A stretch of DNA of 5,302 nt from Clostridiales bacterium UBA1770 (GTDB lineage Bacteria > Bacillota > Clostridia > Oscillospirales > CAG-272): contig DCGU01000093.1 of assembly GCA_002315325.1 (NCBI GenBank), positions 1 to 5,302 of the forward strand. Reading direction: 5' to 3'. Below, in pieces: positions 1 to 5,302 of this stretch. Positions within the stretch are counted from its first letter, which is position 1. The number at the start of each line of letters is the position of its first letter. The notes below the pieces were generated by a model. That model saw only the letters and a list, made by a program, of their open reading frames with translations. It had not been told where the DNA came from and did not search any database. Both the position numbers and the translations under genes were made by a program.

Positions 1-2
1 GA

Positions 3-23
3 TAACCTAATTATTAGAGGTTA
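3..23. promoter_or_regulatory. Interrupted dyad upstream of the lipoprotein gene
   Basis: TAACCTAAT (3-11) is mirrored by ATTAGAGGTTA (13-23). The two arms are reverse complements except for a 2-nt insertion (AG) in the right arm. The core CTAATTATTAG (7-17) is itself a near-perfect palindrome. The right arm contains AGAGG (16-20), the only good Shine-Dalgarno-like sequence in the leader, so a bound protein or an RNA hairpin here could affect translation or transcription. The window edge hides what lies to the left, and no -35/-10 pair can be assigned. Operator or RNA hairpin is inference, and chance symmetry in A+T-rich sequence is possible. Confidence 0.35.
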
Positions 24-29
24 CCCAAA

Positions 30-50
30 ATGAAAGTGAGACGACCATGA
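30..50 (+). other. Possible six-codon leader ORF, ATGA-overlapped with the lipoprotein start
   Basis: ATG at 30-32 opens a frame reading MKVRRP and stops at TGA 48-50, which overlaps the lipoprotein start codon (ATG 47-49) as ATGA. AGAGG at 16-20 lies 9 nt before this ATG, a better ribosome-binding site than the weak AGTGAG (35-40) preceding the lipoprotein ATG. The layout would allow translational coupling (termination-reinitiation). So short an ORF can arise by chance, so this is recorded as a candidate only. Confidence 0.25.
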
Positions 51-2374
51 AAAAAAGAAACGCCAAACTTCTGTCAACGTGCCTTTGTTTGCTTTTGGCA
101 GCACTCATGTGCATCACGATGCTTGCCGCCTGCGGCGGGGAAAAGAATCCCGACACGGGAAAAGAGCCCGACGTCCCTGATACGCCCGATACACCGGACG
201 TCCCGGATGGCCCCGGTGAAGAGCAGCCGCAAAAGCCGGATACTGTCGCCCCGCTGGATTTGTACGTTTCATTGTCCGGCAACGACGCGACGGCGGACGG
301 CAGCGCTGCAAAGACGTTTGCAACCTTGGCGGCGGCCCGCGATTACGTGCGCAAATTGGATAAGACTTGGTACTCCTCCATCACGGTCCACGTGGGTGCC
401 GGCGAATATATGAATACCTATTTCAATCTCAGCGTTGAGGATGCAGGTACCGAAACCTGCCCCATCACCTATATCGGGGACGGCGAACAGGCCTCGATTT
501 TGAACGCCGGTATTTCCTTAAAACTGTCGGATTTTAAACCCGTGACAGACGAGGCAACGCTGGCGCGCCTGTGCGACGATGCCAAAGCAAACGTCGTTTG
601 CGTCAAACTGTCCGATTACGGTGTGACGGCGGAGCAATACGGCGGCATTTACGCCCGCGGCGTCTACTGCACGGCCGTTTTCTACGATGATGGTCAATAT
701 ACCGGCGGCAGCGCGTGCGAACTGTTCTATAACGGCCGCCGCATGACGCTGGCGCGCTATCCCAACGAGGGATGGCTGGGCACGGGTGAGGTCGTTCAGG
801 CCGGTGATAACGTCCATGAAAACGGCGGTCGTTTTACGGCAGGCGGCAATCCCAATACCGATACCTACCGCATTGATGCCGACCTGGCCGCCCGCATCGC
901 GTCCTGGGCCACCTTTAAAGACGTTTGGATGTACGGCTATTGGTATTACGACTGGGCAGACAGCGCCAGCCTTATCGGTGCATTCGACAAGGATCAGCGG
1001 CTGCTCACCAATAAGTTTTCCAGCTGGTACGGTGCCAGAGCGGACGCCCCCTACTATTTCTACAACGTGTTTGAAGAATTGGACGCCCCGGGTGAATGGT
1101 ATCTGGACCGCGAAAACGGTGTGCTGTACCTATATCCGAACGAGGATGCCGATCTGAACAACGACACCATCGATATGTCGCTGTACGCGGGTGCCGTCGT
1201 GGCCTGTTCCGCTTCCAACGTGACGATTGACAACCTGACCGTCAAGAACAGCCGCGGCAACGGTTTCTGGGTGAGCGGCAACAATATCACGGTGCAGAAC
1301 TGTCACGTCACTTGCGTGGCCGGCTGCGGTATGCAGGGGTCCGGTGTAACCAACAGCTTGTTCTATAATAACGTGATCAACTACGTCGGTTCCGGCGGTA
1401 TTTGGGTGAACGGCGGCGACGGCAATACGCTGACGCGCGGCAACAACCTGGTGGACAACAACCTCATTCACAACTGGTCCGAAGTCATTATGGTTTCCCA
1501 GGATGGTATTTCACTGACGGGTTGCGGTAATACCGCGTCCCACAACGAACTGCACGACTCGCCCCACACGGGTATGAGTTTTTCCGGCCCGTATCAAGTG
1601 TTGGAATACAACGAGCTCTACCGCGTCTGCGAAAATGCCACCGACTCCGGTGCTATCTACGCAGGCCGCAACTGGGTTTCCTACGGCAGTGAAGTGCGGT
1701 ACAATTATCTTCACGACATAGGCAACGATGATTTCCAACCCATCGGCATTTACATGGACGACTGTATGTCCGGTGTCCGTATTTTCGGCAACCTGTTGGT
1801 TGATATATCGGGTGTGGACGACTGGGTACACGGTCAGGCCTTCCAAATCGGCGGCGGCCGCGATATGGTGATTGAAAATAATATCATCGTCAATACGATG
1901 GCCTATGACGCCGGTTCCAAATGGTATTCCTTTATGTACGACCAGCGCGGTTACGACGGTTTGATGGACGTGCCGGATTACACCTGGTTCACGCACACCA
2001 AGCAGGGCGGCGGCCTGTTCGCACAACGGTATAACGAAGCGCTGCAGAAGGATTTGTGGAACGAGGCATTCCCGAATTGGGCGCAGGTGCAGGACGACTA
2101 CAGCAACGTGGAGGGGAACCCCTACTTCGGCGGCAACCCCGGCTGCAGCGTCGTGAAGAACAACGTCATCATATCCGCCTGCACGGACAAACACGAAATC
2201 AAGCCGCTGGTGTCACAGTACGGTGAGGTGGAGGATTTCATCTACGTCAATGACGTGGCCAAGGTGTTCCGCAAATGGACGGAGGGCGACTGGACGATGT
2301 ACAAAAAAGCCTCTGTCATCACGGAAAACGGCCTGGAATGGCTGGACGTCGCGCAAATGGGCAGACAGAACTGA
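47..2374 (+). CDS. Secreted right-handed parallel beta-helix lipoprotein, possible GH141-like glycoside hydrolase
   Basis: 775 residues. A Lys/Arg-rich start and a hydrophobic stretch (about 8-28) end in the lipobox LAAC, with Cys29 as predicted lipid anchor, so the protein should sit on the outer face of the membrane. A Pro/Asp linker follows (about 32-66; PD-x triplets at 41-55). The domain then opens with YVSLSGND (73-80), typical of secreted pectate-lyase-fold proteins. Gly/Asn-rich beta-helix coils with many NN and NxI steps cover roughly 385-615. The most conserved-looking block is H503-D504-S-P-H507 and D533-SGAIYAGR-N-W543, then H556-D557 and GIYMDD (567-572). From memory this resembles GH141 (alpha-L-fucosidase/xylanase) enzymes, making D533 and D571/D572 candidate catalytic acids. 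Plant or host polysaccharide hydrolysis is therefore inferred; GH120 or a lyase remains possible. A Trp/Tyr-rich tail follows (about 618-775). ATG 47 is chosen because the signal peptide starts there. No partner gene is visible. Confidence 0.85.
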   Translation: MKKRNAKLLSTCLCLLLAALMCITMLAACGGEKNPDTGKEPDVPDTPDTPDVPDGPGEEQPQKPDTVAPLDLYVSLSGNDATADGSAAKTFATLAAARDYVRKLDKTWYSSITVHVGAGEYMNTYFNLSVEDAGTETCPITYIGDGEQASILNAGISLKLSDFKPVTDEATLARLCDDAKANVVCVKLSDYGVTAEQYGGIYARGVYCTAVFYDDGQYTGGSACELFYNGRRMTLARYPNEGWLGTGEVVQAGDNVHENGGRFTAGGNPNTDTYRIDADLAARIASWATFKDVWMYGYWYYDWADSASLIGAFDKDQRLLTNKFSSWYGARADAPYYFYNVFEELDAPGEWYLDRENGVLYLYPNEDADLNNDTIDMSLYAGAVVACSASNVTIDNLTVKNSRGNGFWVSGNNITVQNCHVTCVAGCGMQGSGVTNSLFYNNVINYVGSGGIWVNGGDGNTLTRGNNLVDNNLIHNWSEVIMVSQDGISLTGCGNTASHNELHDSPHTGMSFSGPYQVLEYNELYRVCENATDSGAIYAGRNWVSYGSEVRYNYLHDIGNDDFQPIGIYMDDCMSGVRIFGNLLVDISGVDDWVHGQAFQIGGGRDMVIENNIIVNTMAYDAGSKWYSFMYDQRGYDGLMDVPDYTWFTHTKQGGGLFAQRYNEALQKDLWNEAFPNWAQVQDDYSNVEGNPYFGGNPGCSVVKNNVIISACTDKHEIKPLVSQYGEVEDFIYVNDVAKVFRKWTEGDWTMYKKASVITENGLEWLDVAQMGRQN

Positions 2375-2407
2375 GTTAAGAGTTAAGAACTAAGAGTTAA
2401 GAGTTAC
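2373..2407 (+). repeat. Five tandem GAGTTAA heptads
   Basis: Five consecutive 7-mers: GAGTTAA (2373), GAGTTAA (2380), GAACTAA (2387), GAGTTAA (2394) and GAGTTAC (2401). The array begins on the last two bases of the lipoprotein stop codon, and its last unit forms the outer end of the terminator stem. Because 7 is not a multiple of 3, the TAA triplets fall in all three plus frames (2377, 2384, 2391), and the TTA/CTA triplets give stops in all three minus frames. Heptanucleotide arrays of this kind are known as dispersed intergenic repeats in some bacteria. A role here is not shown. Confidence 0.85.
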
Positions 2408-2462
2408 GTACAAAAAGCCGCGAGCGGTTTATCCGCTTGCGGCTTTTTGTGCGTAACGTTTT
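2403..2462 (+). terminator. Long Rho-independent terminator, usable in both directions
   Basis: Left arm 2403-2427 and right arm 2433-2457 pair over 25 bp around a 5-nt loop (TTTAT, 2428-2432). On the plus strand there are only two wobble pairs (G2422-U2438 and U2409-G2451) and no mismatch. The GC-rich core (2417-2427 with 2433-2443) is flanked by A2412-2416 and T2444-2448, so RNA from either strand has a GC stem followed by U residues. A further TTTT (2459-2462) follows on the plus strand. It lies between the convergent lipoprotein and MATE genes. On the minus strand both wobbles become A-C mismatches, so the fold is better for plus-strand RNA. Confidence 0.92.
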
Positions 2463-2469
2463 AGATTGG

Positions 2470-3861
2470 TTATTCGGTATCGTTTTCCGTTTCCGTTTGT
2501 ACGGAGGTAACTTTGTGCTTCTCCCAATGGGCGAATTTGTAATACAGGAAGCAGGCGATGGAACACGCCAACCAGCCCAAGGGGTATCCCAGTACCACCC
2601 AGGTGGTGACGTAGGCGACACGCTTGATGATAAACAGATAAATCTGGCGCAGCACCACGAAGGAACCCAGCATAATATACATGGGGGCGCGGGAATCACC
2701 CGCACCGCGCAGGGCACCGGCATAAATCTGGTTGAAACAGCACAACAGGTAGAAGGGGGACAAGAGACGCAAAATAAGCACCGATTGTTCGACAATACCG
2801 GGGGATTTGTTGAACACGGCTGCAATGGCAGGCGTCCAAATCATAATGGGGAGCAGGCACAGGGCCGTGATGATAAGCCCCATGATGACAGCGACGGTTG
2901 TGCCGCGCTTGGCGCGTTTCAACTTGCCGGCACCCAGGTTTTGCCCTAAGAACGTTGTGGAGCCCATGGCGATACTCTGCATGGGCAGCAGGGCAAAGGC
3001 GTCGACCTTGCCGTAGGTTGTCCAGCCGCCGAGAATATCGTCGCCCAATCCCACCATGTATCCCTGTACGAATACGTTGGAAAAGGAAGTGATGGCCATC
3101 TGCAGGGCAGAGGGCAGACCGATGCGCATAATCTGTTTTAGAATGGTTTTGTCCACGCGCGTTTTGCGCCATTCGTAGCGGTAGGTCGTGCCCTTGGCGC
3201 GCAGCAGCGTGATGAGTACCAGTAAACCGGATACGCATTGGGCAATGACGGTGGCCCAAGCTACGCCGGCCACGCCCCAGTGCAGGTCCTTGGCAAAATG
3301 AAGGTCCAACAGCGTGTTGAGCACGGCTGTAATCACCAAAAACCAAAACGGACGGCGCGCGTCGCCGACGGAGCGCAGAATACCGGACCCGGTGTTGTAA
3401 ATCATCAGACCGATAACGCCCGTGTAATAGATGAAGAGGTAGGTTTTGGCTTCCTCATAGATGGGACCCTCGGTCAGGCCCATCAGGCGCAGCATCAGCG
3501 GCGTCGTGCCAAGGCCGACGACGGTGAAAGCGATGCTCATGCCCCACGTGATTGCCATAAAGGTGTGTACCGTTTTGCTCACGTTTTCGCGGTCGCCCGC
3601 GCCGAAATATTGGGAGACCAGTACGCCGGCACCCGAAGCAAGCCCCAGGAAGAACCCGATGAGGGTGTTGATGATGGGCGTGACGGACCCGACGGCCCCG
3701 TAGGCGGCGTCACCGACGTAGTTGCCAACGACGAACAAATCCACGGTGTTATACAATTGTTGAAAGAGATAGCCGACCAGCATCGGCAGTGCAAAACGGA
3801 TTAAATGCCCCGTAATGCTGCCCTGTGTCATATCGACTTCTTTGTTTTTTCCGAAGGTCAA
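2470..3861 (-). CDS. MATE family multidrug/cation antiporter
   Basis: 463 residues, a normal length for the MATE (NorM/DinF-like) family of 12-helix membrane proteins, which export drugs or metabolites using a Na+ or H+ gradient. The N-terminus carries the family pattern DMTQGS (10-15), FALPMLVG (23-30) and FQQLYNTVDLFVVG (33-46). Asp41 is an acidic residue in the first helix, as in NorM. A second, homologous half begins near 241 with MRIGLPSALQMAITSFSNVF (245-264), matching the two MatE repeats of the family. The tail is short, hydrophilic and acidic. The chosen start is TTG (3861-3859), just after GGTGAG (3870-3865), which can pair with the 5' part of the anti-SD sequence and so suits the short 3-nt gap. 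The alternative is ATG at codon 11 (3831-3829), which has only a weak site. The gene is 17 nt after the ATPase gene on the same strand, with no promoter in the gap, so co-transcription is likely. Substrate is unknown. Confidence 0.93.
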   Translation of the reverse strand: MTFGKNKEVDMTQGSITGHLIRFALPMLVGYLFQQLYNTVDLFVVGNYVGDAAYGAVGSVTPIINTLIGFFLGLASGAGVLVSQYFGAGDRENVSKTVHTFMAITWGMSIAFTVVGLGTTPLMLRLMGLTEGPIYEEAKTYLFIYYTGVIGLMIYNTGSGILRSVGDARRPFWFLVITAVLNTLLDLHFAKDLHWGVAGVAWATVIAQCVSGLLVLITLLRAKGTTYRYEWRKTRVDKTILKQIMRIGLPSALQMAITSFSNVFVQGYMVGLGDDILGGWTTYGKVDAFALLPMQSIAMGSTTFLGQNLGAGKLKRAKRGTTVAVIMGLIITALCLLPIMIWTPAIAAVFNKSPGIVEQSVLILRLLSPFYLLCCFNQIYAGALRGAGDSRAPMYIMLGSFVVLRQIYLFIIKRVAYVTTWVVLGYPLGWLACSIACFLYYKFAHWEKHKVTSVQTETENDTE

Positions 3862-3864
3862 AAT

Positions 3865-3870
3865 CTCACC
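3865..3870 (-). promoter_or_regulatory. Ribosome-binding site supporting the TTG start of the MATE gene
   Basis: The minus strand reads GGTGAG, then ATT, then TTG. GGTGA complements TCACC near the 3' end of 16S rRNA; this part of the anti-SD pairs close to the start codon, so a 3-nt spacer is acceptable. It is the only purine-rich SD-like element in the 17-nt gap after the ATPase stop codon, and it favours TTG at 3861 over the internal ATG. Confidence 0.5.
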
Positions 3871-3878
3871 GGCTTTCT

Positions 3879-5174
3879 TTATCTGTCAATACTGTTTTTG
3901 TCTAATAAGAAATCGTACAAACTTATTGTGAGTATGCCGTTTTCGTCATAGGCGGTCGGAACAATATCCTTTGTAACGATTATTTTTTTGAAGGAATCGT
4001 CTATTTTGCGAAGCGGCCTTGTTTCTTGGTTCTGTTTTTCAGCGGTTGGCATTGCATATGCAGACTGAACGTAGTATCGTTTTGAACCGAGGTTGCAAAC
4101 AAAATCAACCTCCAATTGGTTTCTGACAACGTTACCGTTCTCGTTTCGCTCTGCAACCGGTACGACACCTACGCCAACGTTGTAACCGCGCATTTTCAGT
4201 TCGTTATAGATGACGTTTTCCATTGCGTGGGTTTGCTCAAATTGACGGAAGTTAATGCGAGCGTTTCTAAGGCCTAAATCGGAGAAATAATACTTTTGGG
4301 GCGTTTCTATATAGGCCTTGCCTTTTATATCATATCGTTTTGCCGATTCAATCAGGAAGGCATCTTCAAGACATTTCAAATATTTGTTGATTGTCACGGT
4401 CGTAATGGTGCTGTTTTTAACGGAACGAAACGTCTTTTTCAGTTTTTCAGGATTGGTCAGCGAACCGATTGCGGATGACAGAACGTTCAGCAAATCTTCA
4501 AGTTCGCCTTGCTTTTTCAGCTTATTTCTTTTTACGATATCACGAACGTAAATTTCTTCAAATAGATTTTGGAGCATCCGCGCCTTGTCATTTTCATTTT
4601 GGCGAAGGACAACAAGCGGAATGCCGCCGTACGTCATATACTGTGTCAATCCCTCGTATTTATCTCCGGGATACACGGTCATAAACTCTGAAAATGAGAG
4701 AGGAAATACTCTGATTTCGTCACCGCGGCCGGCAAACTCCGTAATGATGTCACCGGAAAGAAATTTTGCGTTACTTCCCGTGACGTATACGTCCATATTA
4801 TCTCGGCGCAGGTAACCGTTTAACACACTTTCAAAGCAATCAAGCAGCTGCACTTCGTCAAGTAACAGGTAGTACGTATCGTCATCTTTTATATGGGAAC
4901 GAACGTACGCCATAAACTTTTCCGGATTGACTTTTTTATCTTCTTTCTCAAGCGCAACCAAATTTTCGCCTATCTTCTCCAAATCATCGGCAGAATCAAA
5001 GGCGAAACGGACAATATGGTCTTCCTTTACGCCCCGGGAAATTAAATCGTTATAAAATATTGTGTTGAGCAGATATGATTTCCCGCTTCTGCGGATACCG
5101 GTAATCACTTTAATCAGTCCGTTTTCTTTTCGATTGATCAATGCAGACAGATAAGAATCTCGTTTGATTTCCAT
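3879..5174 (-). CDS. COG1373-type ATP-binding protein (AAA_14 ATPase plus DUF4143)
   Basis: 431 residues. An N-terminal AAA_14 P-loop ATPase shows Walker A GIRRSGKS (26-33, Lys32), Walker B LLLDEVQ (103-109, D106/E107), sensor-like TGSN (132-135), GRGDEIRVFPLSFSEF (149-164) and YGGIP (182-186). A probable winged-helix linker spans about 222-290. The C-terminal DUF4143 region, often linked to a PD-(D/E)XK nuclease-like fold, shows spaced E325, EVDFVC (355-360) and YYVQSAY (367-373, with Gln370 where nucleases usually have Lys). The family is very common in anaerobes and its cellular role is not established; nucleic-acid-linked or defence roles are speculation. ATG 5174 is chosen because the domain begins there, GGGGTG (5184-5179) precedes it, and the promoter's -10 (5221-5226) lies downstream of the longer-frame start at 5282. 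The gene is visibly more A+T-rich than its neighbours, suggesting transfer. The MATE gene follows after 17 nt. Confidence 0.9.
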   Translation of the reverse strand: MEIKRDSYLSALINRKENGLIKVITGIRRSGKSYLLNTIFYNDLISRGVKEDHIVRFAFDSADDLEKIGENLVALEKEDKKVNPEKFMAYVRSHIKDDDTYYLLLDEVQLLDCFESVLNGYLRRDNMDVYVTGSNAKFLSGDIITEFAGRGDEIRVFPLSFSEFMTVYPGDKYEGLTQYMTYGGIPLVVLRQNENDKARMLQNLFEEIYVRDIVKRNKLKKQGELEDLLNVLSSAIGSLTNPEKLKKTFRSVKNSTITTVTINKYLKCLEDAFLIESAKRYDIKGKAYIETPQKYYFSDLGLRNARINFRQFEQTHAMENVIYNELKMRGYNVGVGVVPVAERNENGNVVRNQLEVDFVCNLGSKRYYVQSAYAMPTAEKQNQETRPLRKIDDSFKKIIVTKDIVPTAYDENGILTISLYDFLLDKNSIDR

Positions 5175-5178
5175 ATGG

Positions 5179-5184
5179 CACCCC
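5179..5184 (-). promoter_or_regulatory. Ribosome-binding site for the ATPase gene
   Basis: The minus strand reads GGGGTG, then CCAT, then ATG (5174). The GGGGTG tract overlaps the GGTG part of the consensus AGGAGGTG at a normal distance, supporting the 431-residue start. The start codon itself sits in an 8-bp palindrome, CCATATGG (5171-5178). Confidence 0.55.
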
Positions 5185-5192
5185 AAATGAAG

Positions 5193-5202
5193 ATTTTTGC
5201 AA
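5193..5202 (-). repeat. Third copy of the TTGCAAAAAT half-site, in the ATPase mRNA leader
   Basis: The minus strand reads TTGCAAAAAT, identical to the 10-bp half-sites of the dyad at 5260-5289. Including flanks, it shares GTTGCAAAAAT and a following TT one base later with the dyad arm starting at 5276. It falls between the predicted transcription start (about 5214) and the start codon (5174), a position where a bound protein could block elongation or form a loop with the upstream sites. It is flanked by two direct copies of CAAATGA (plus strand, 5184-5190 and 5203-5209). Confidence 0.55.
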
Positions 5203-5220
5203 CAAATGACACTTTTCTTT

Positions 5221-5249
5221 ATTATACCCGCAACGTACTGCCGGGTCAA
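5221..5249 (-). promoter_or_regulatory. Strong sigma-70 (SigA)-type promoter for the ATPase-MATE unit
   Basis: On the minus strand, the -35 box TTGACC (5249-5244, 5 of 6 consensus bases) is followed by a 17-bp spacer and then the -10 box TATAAT (5226-5221, 6 of 6). The predicted transcription start is an A near 5214, giving a leader of about 40 nt before ATG 5174. Spacing and box quality are near ideal, and a dyad lies 10 bp upstream of the -35. No other promoter is apparent before the MATE gene, so this one probably drives both genes. Confidence 0.9.
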
Positions 5250-5259
5250 TACTAAATTG

Positions 5260-5289
5260 AATATTTTTGCAAAACGTTGCAAAAATATT
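5260..5289. promoter_or_regulatory. Perfect 13-bp inverted repeat upstream of the ATPase promoter (candidate operator)
   Basis: AATATTTTTGCAA (5260-5272) and TTGCAAAAATATT (5277-5289) are exact reverse complements separated by AACG. The centre (5274.5) is about 60-61 bp upstream of the predicted start near 5214, a classic place for an activator dimer, though a repressor or looping site is also possible. A cruciform or a terminator of an unseen upstream gene is less likely, because the stem has only two G-C pairs per arm. The regulator is unknown. Confidence 0.7.
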
Positions 5290-5302
5290 TATTATGATTG
5301 GC

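Noticed and set aside
7..282. 91-codon minus-strand frame over the signal peptide and linker
   Set aside because: Its Ser/Gly repeats are the antisense of the PD-x linker codons, and the opposite strand has a clear lipoprotein signal.
1301..1327. Three cysteines spaced C-x3-C-x3-C (residues 419, 423, 427) in the beta-helix protein
   Set aside because: It is not the CxxxCxxC radical-SAM motif. The protein is exported, and the cysteines fall in beta-helix coils, so a metal-cluster role is not supported.
1511..2194. 227-codon open frame on the minus strand opposite the lipoprotein
   Set aside because: It lies fully inside a convincing beta-helix gene. Its His/Val-rich translation looks like the reverse of GGN/GAC-type codons, and it has no recognisable domain.
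2437..2949. 170-codon plus-strand frame, and a similar one at 3238-3804
   Set aside because: Both are antisense to the MATE gene. Their low-complexity translations (Gly, Gln, His, Asp) match no family, and the MATE frame explains the region.
3884..3889. Perfect TTGACA on the minus strand at the end of the ATPase gene, as a possible MATE promoter
   Set aside because: No acceptable -10 box occurs 16-18 bp downstream (best is AGATTT), and the site would place the start inside the MATE leader.
5175..5282. 36-residue N-terminal extension of the ATPase frame to ATG at 5282
   Set aside because: The extension contains the -35/-10 promoter and the inverted repeat. The ATPase domain begins at ATG 5174, which has a ribosome-binding site.
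5260..5289. The inverted repeat read as an intrinsic terminator of a gene beyond the right edge
   Set aside because: Each arm has only two G-C pairs, so the stem would be weak. Its position relative to the promoter fits an operator better, though the missing flank leaves some doubt.

Overview
The window looks like a piece of a Gram-positive anaerobe of class Clostridia, probably gut-associated. The pointers are a Sec/lipobox secreted beta-helix protein with a Pro/Asp-rich linker, a Firmicutes-type MATE transporter and a COG1373-type ATPase. Base composition is moderate GC in two genes and visibly more A+T-rich in the third. The taxonomic call is an inference from protein style only; there is no rRNA or other marker gene.

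Layout. (1) Positions 1-46 are a short leader with a dyad (3-23) and a six-codon mini-ORF (30-50) whose stop overlaps the start of the first gene. (2) Positions 47-2374 on the plus strand encode a 775-residue lipoprotein with a right-handed parallel beta-helix. Its conserved central block resembles GH141-type glycosidases, so a polysaccharide-active surface enzyme is the best guess. (3) Positions 2373-2462 hold five tandem GAGTTAA-type heptads running into a very long (25 bp) terminator hairpin. (4) Positions 2470-3861 on the minus strand encode a MATE-family multidrug/cation antiporter with a TTG start. (5) Positions 3879-5174 on the minus strand encode a COG1373-type ATPase (AAA_14 plus DUF4143). 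It lies 17 nt upstream of the MATE gene and is probably co-transcribed with it. (6) Positions 5175-5302 hold a strong sigma-70-type promoter (TTGACC, 17 bp, TATAAT) and, upstream of it, a perfect 13-bp inverted repeat. A third copy of the repeat's 10-bp half-site lies in the mRNA leader.

How it fits together. The lipoprotein and the ATPase-MATE pair are convergent, with the terminator hairpin between them. The lipoprotein is probably the last gene of a unit entering from the left edge. The most interesting part is the right end: a predicted ATPase of unknown biological role, more A+T-rich than its neighbours, behind a strong promoter flanked by three copies of TTGCAAAAAT in an operator-like arrangement. 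No RNA gene, CRISPR array, transposase or insertion sequence was seen. No stretch over 300 bases lacks a gene.
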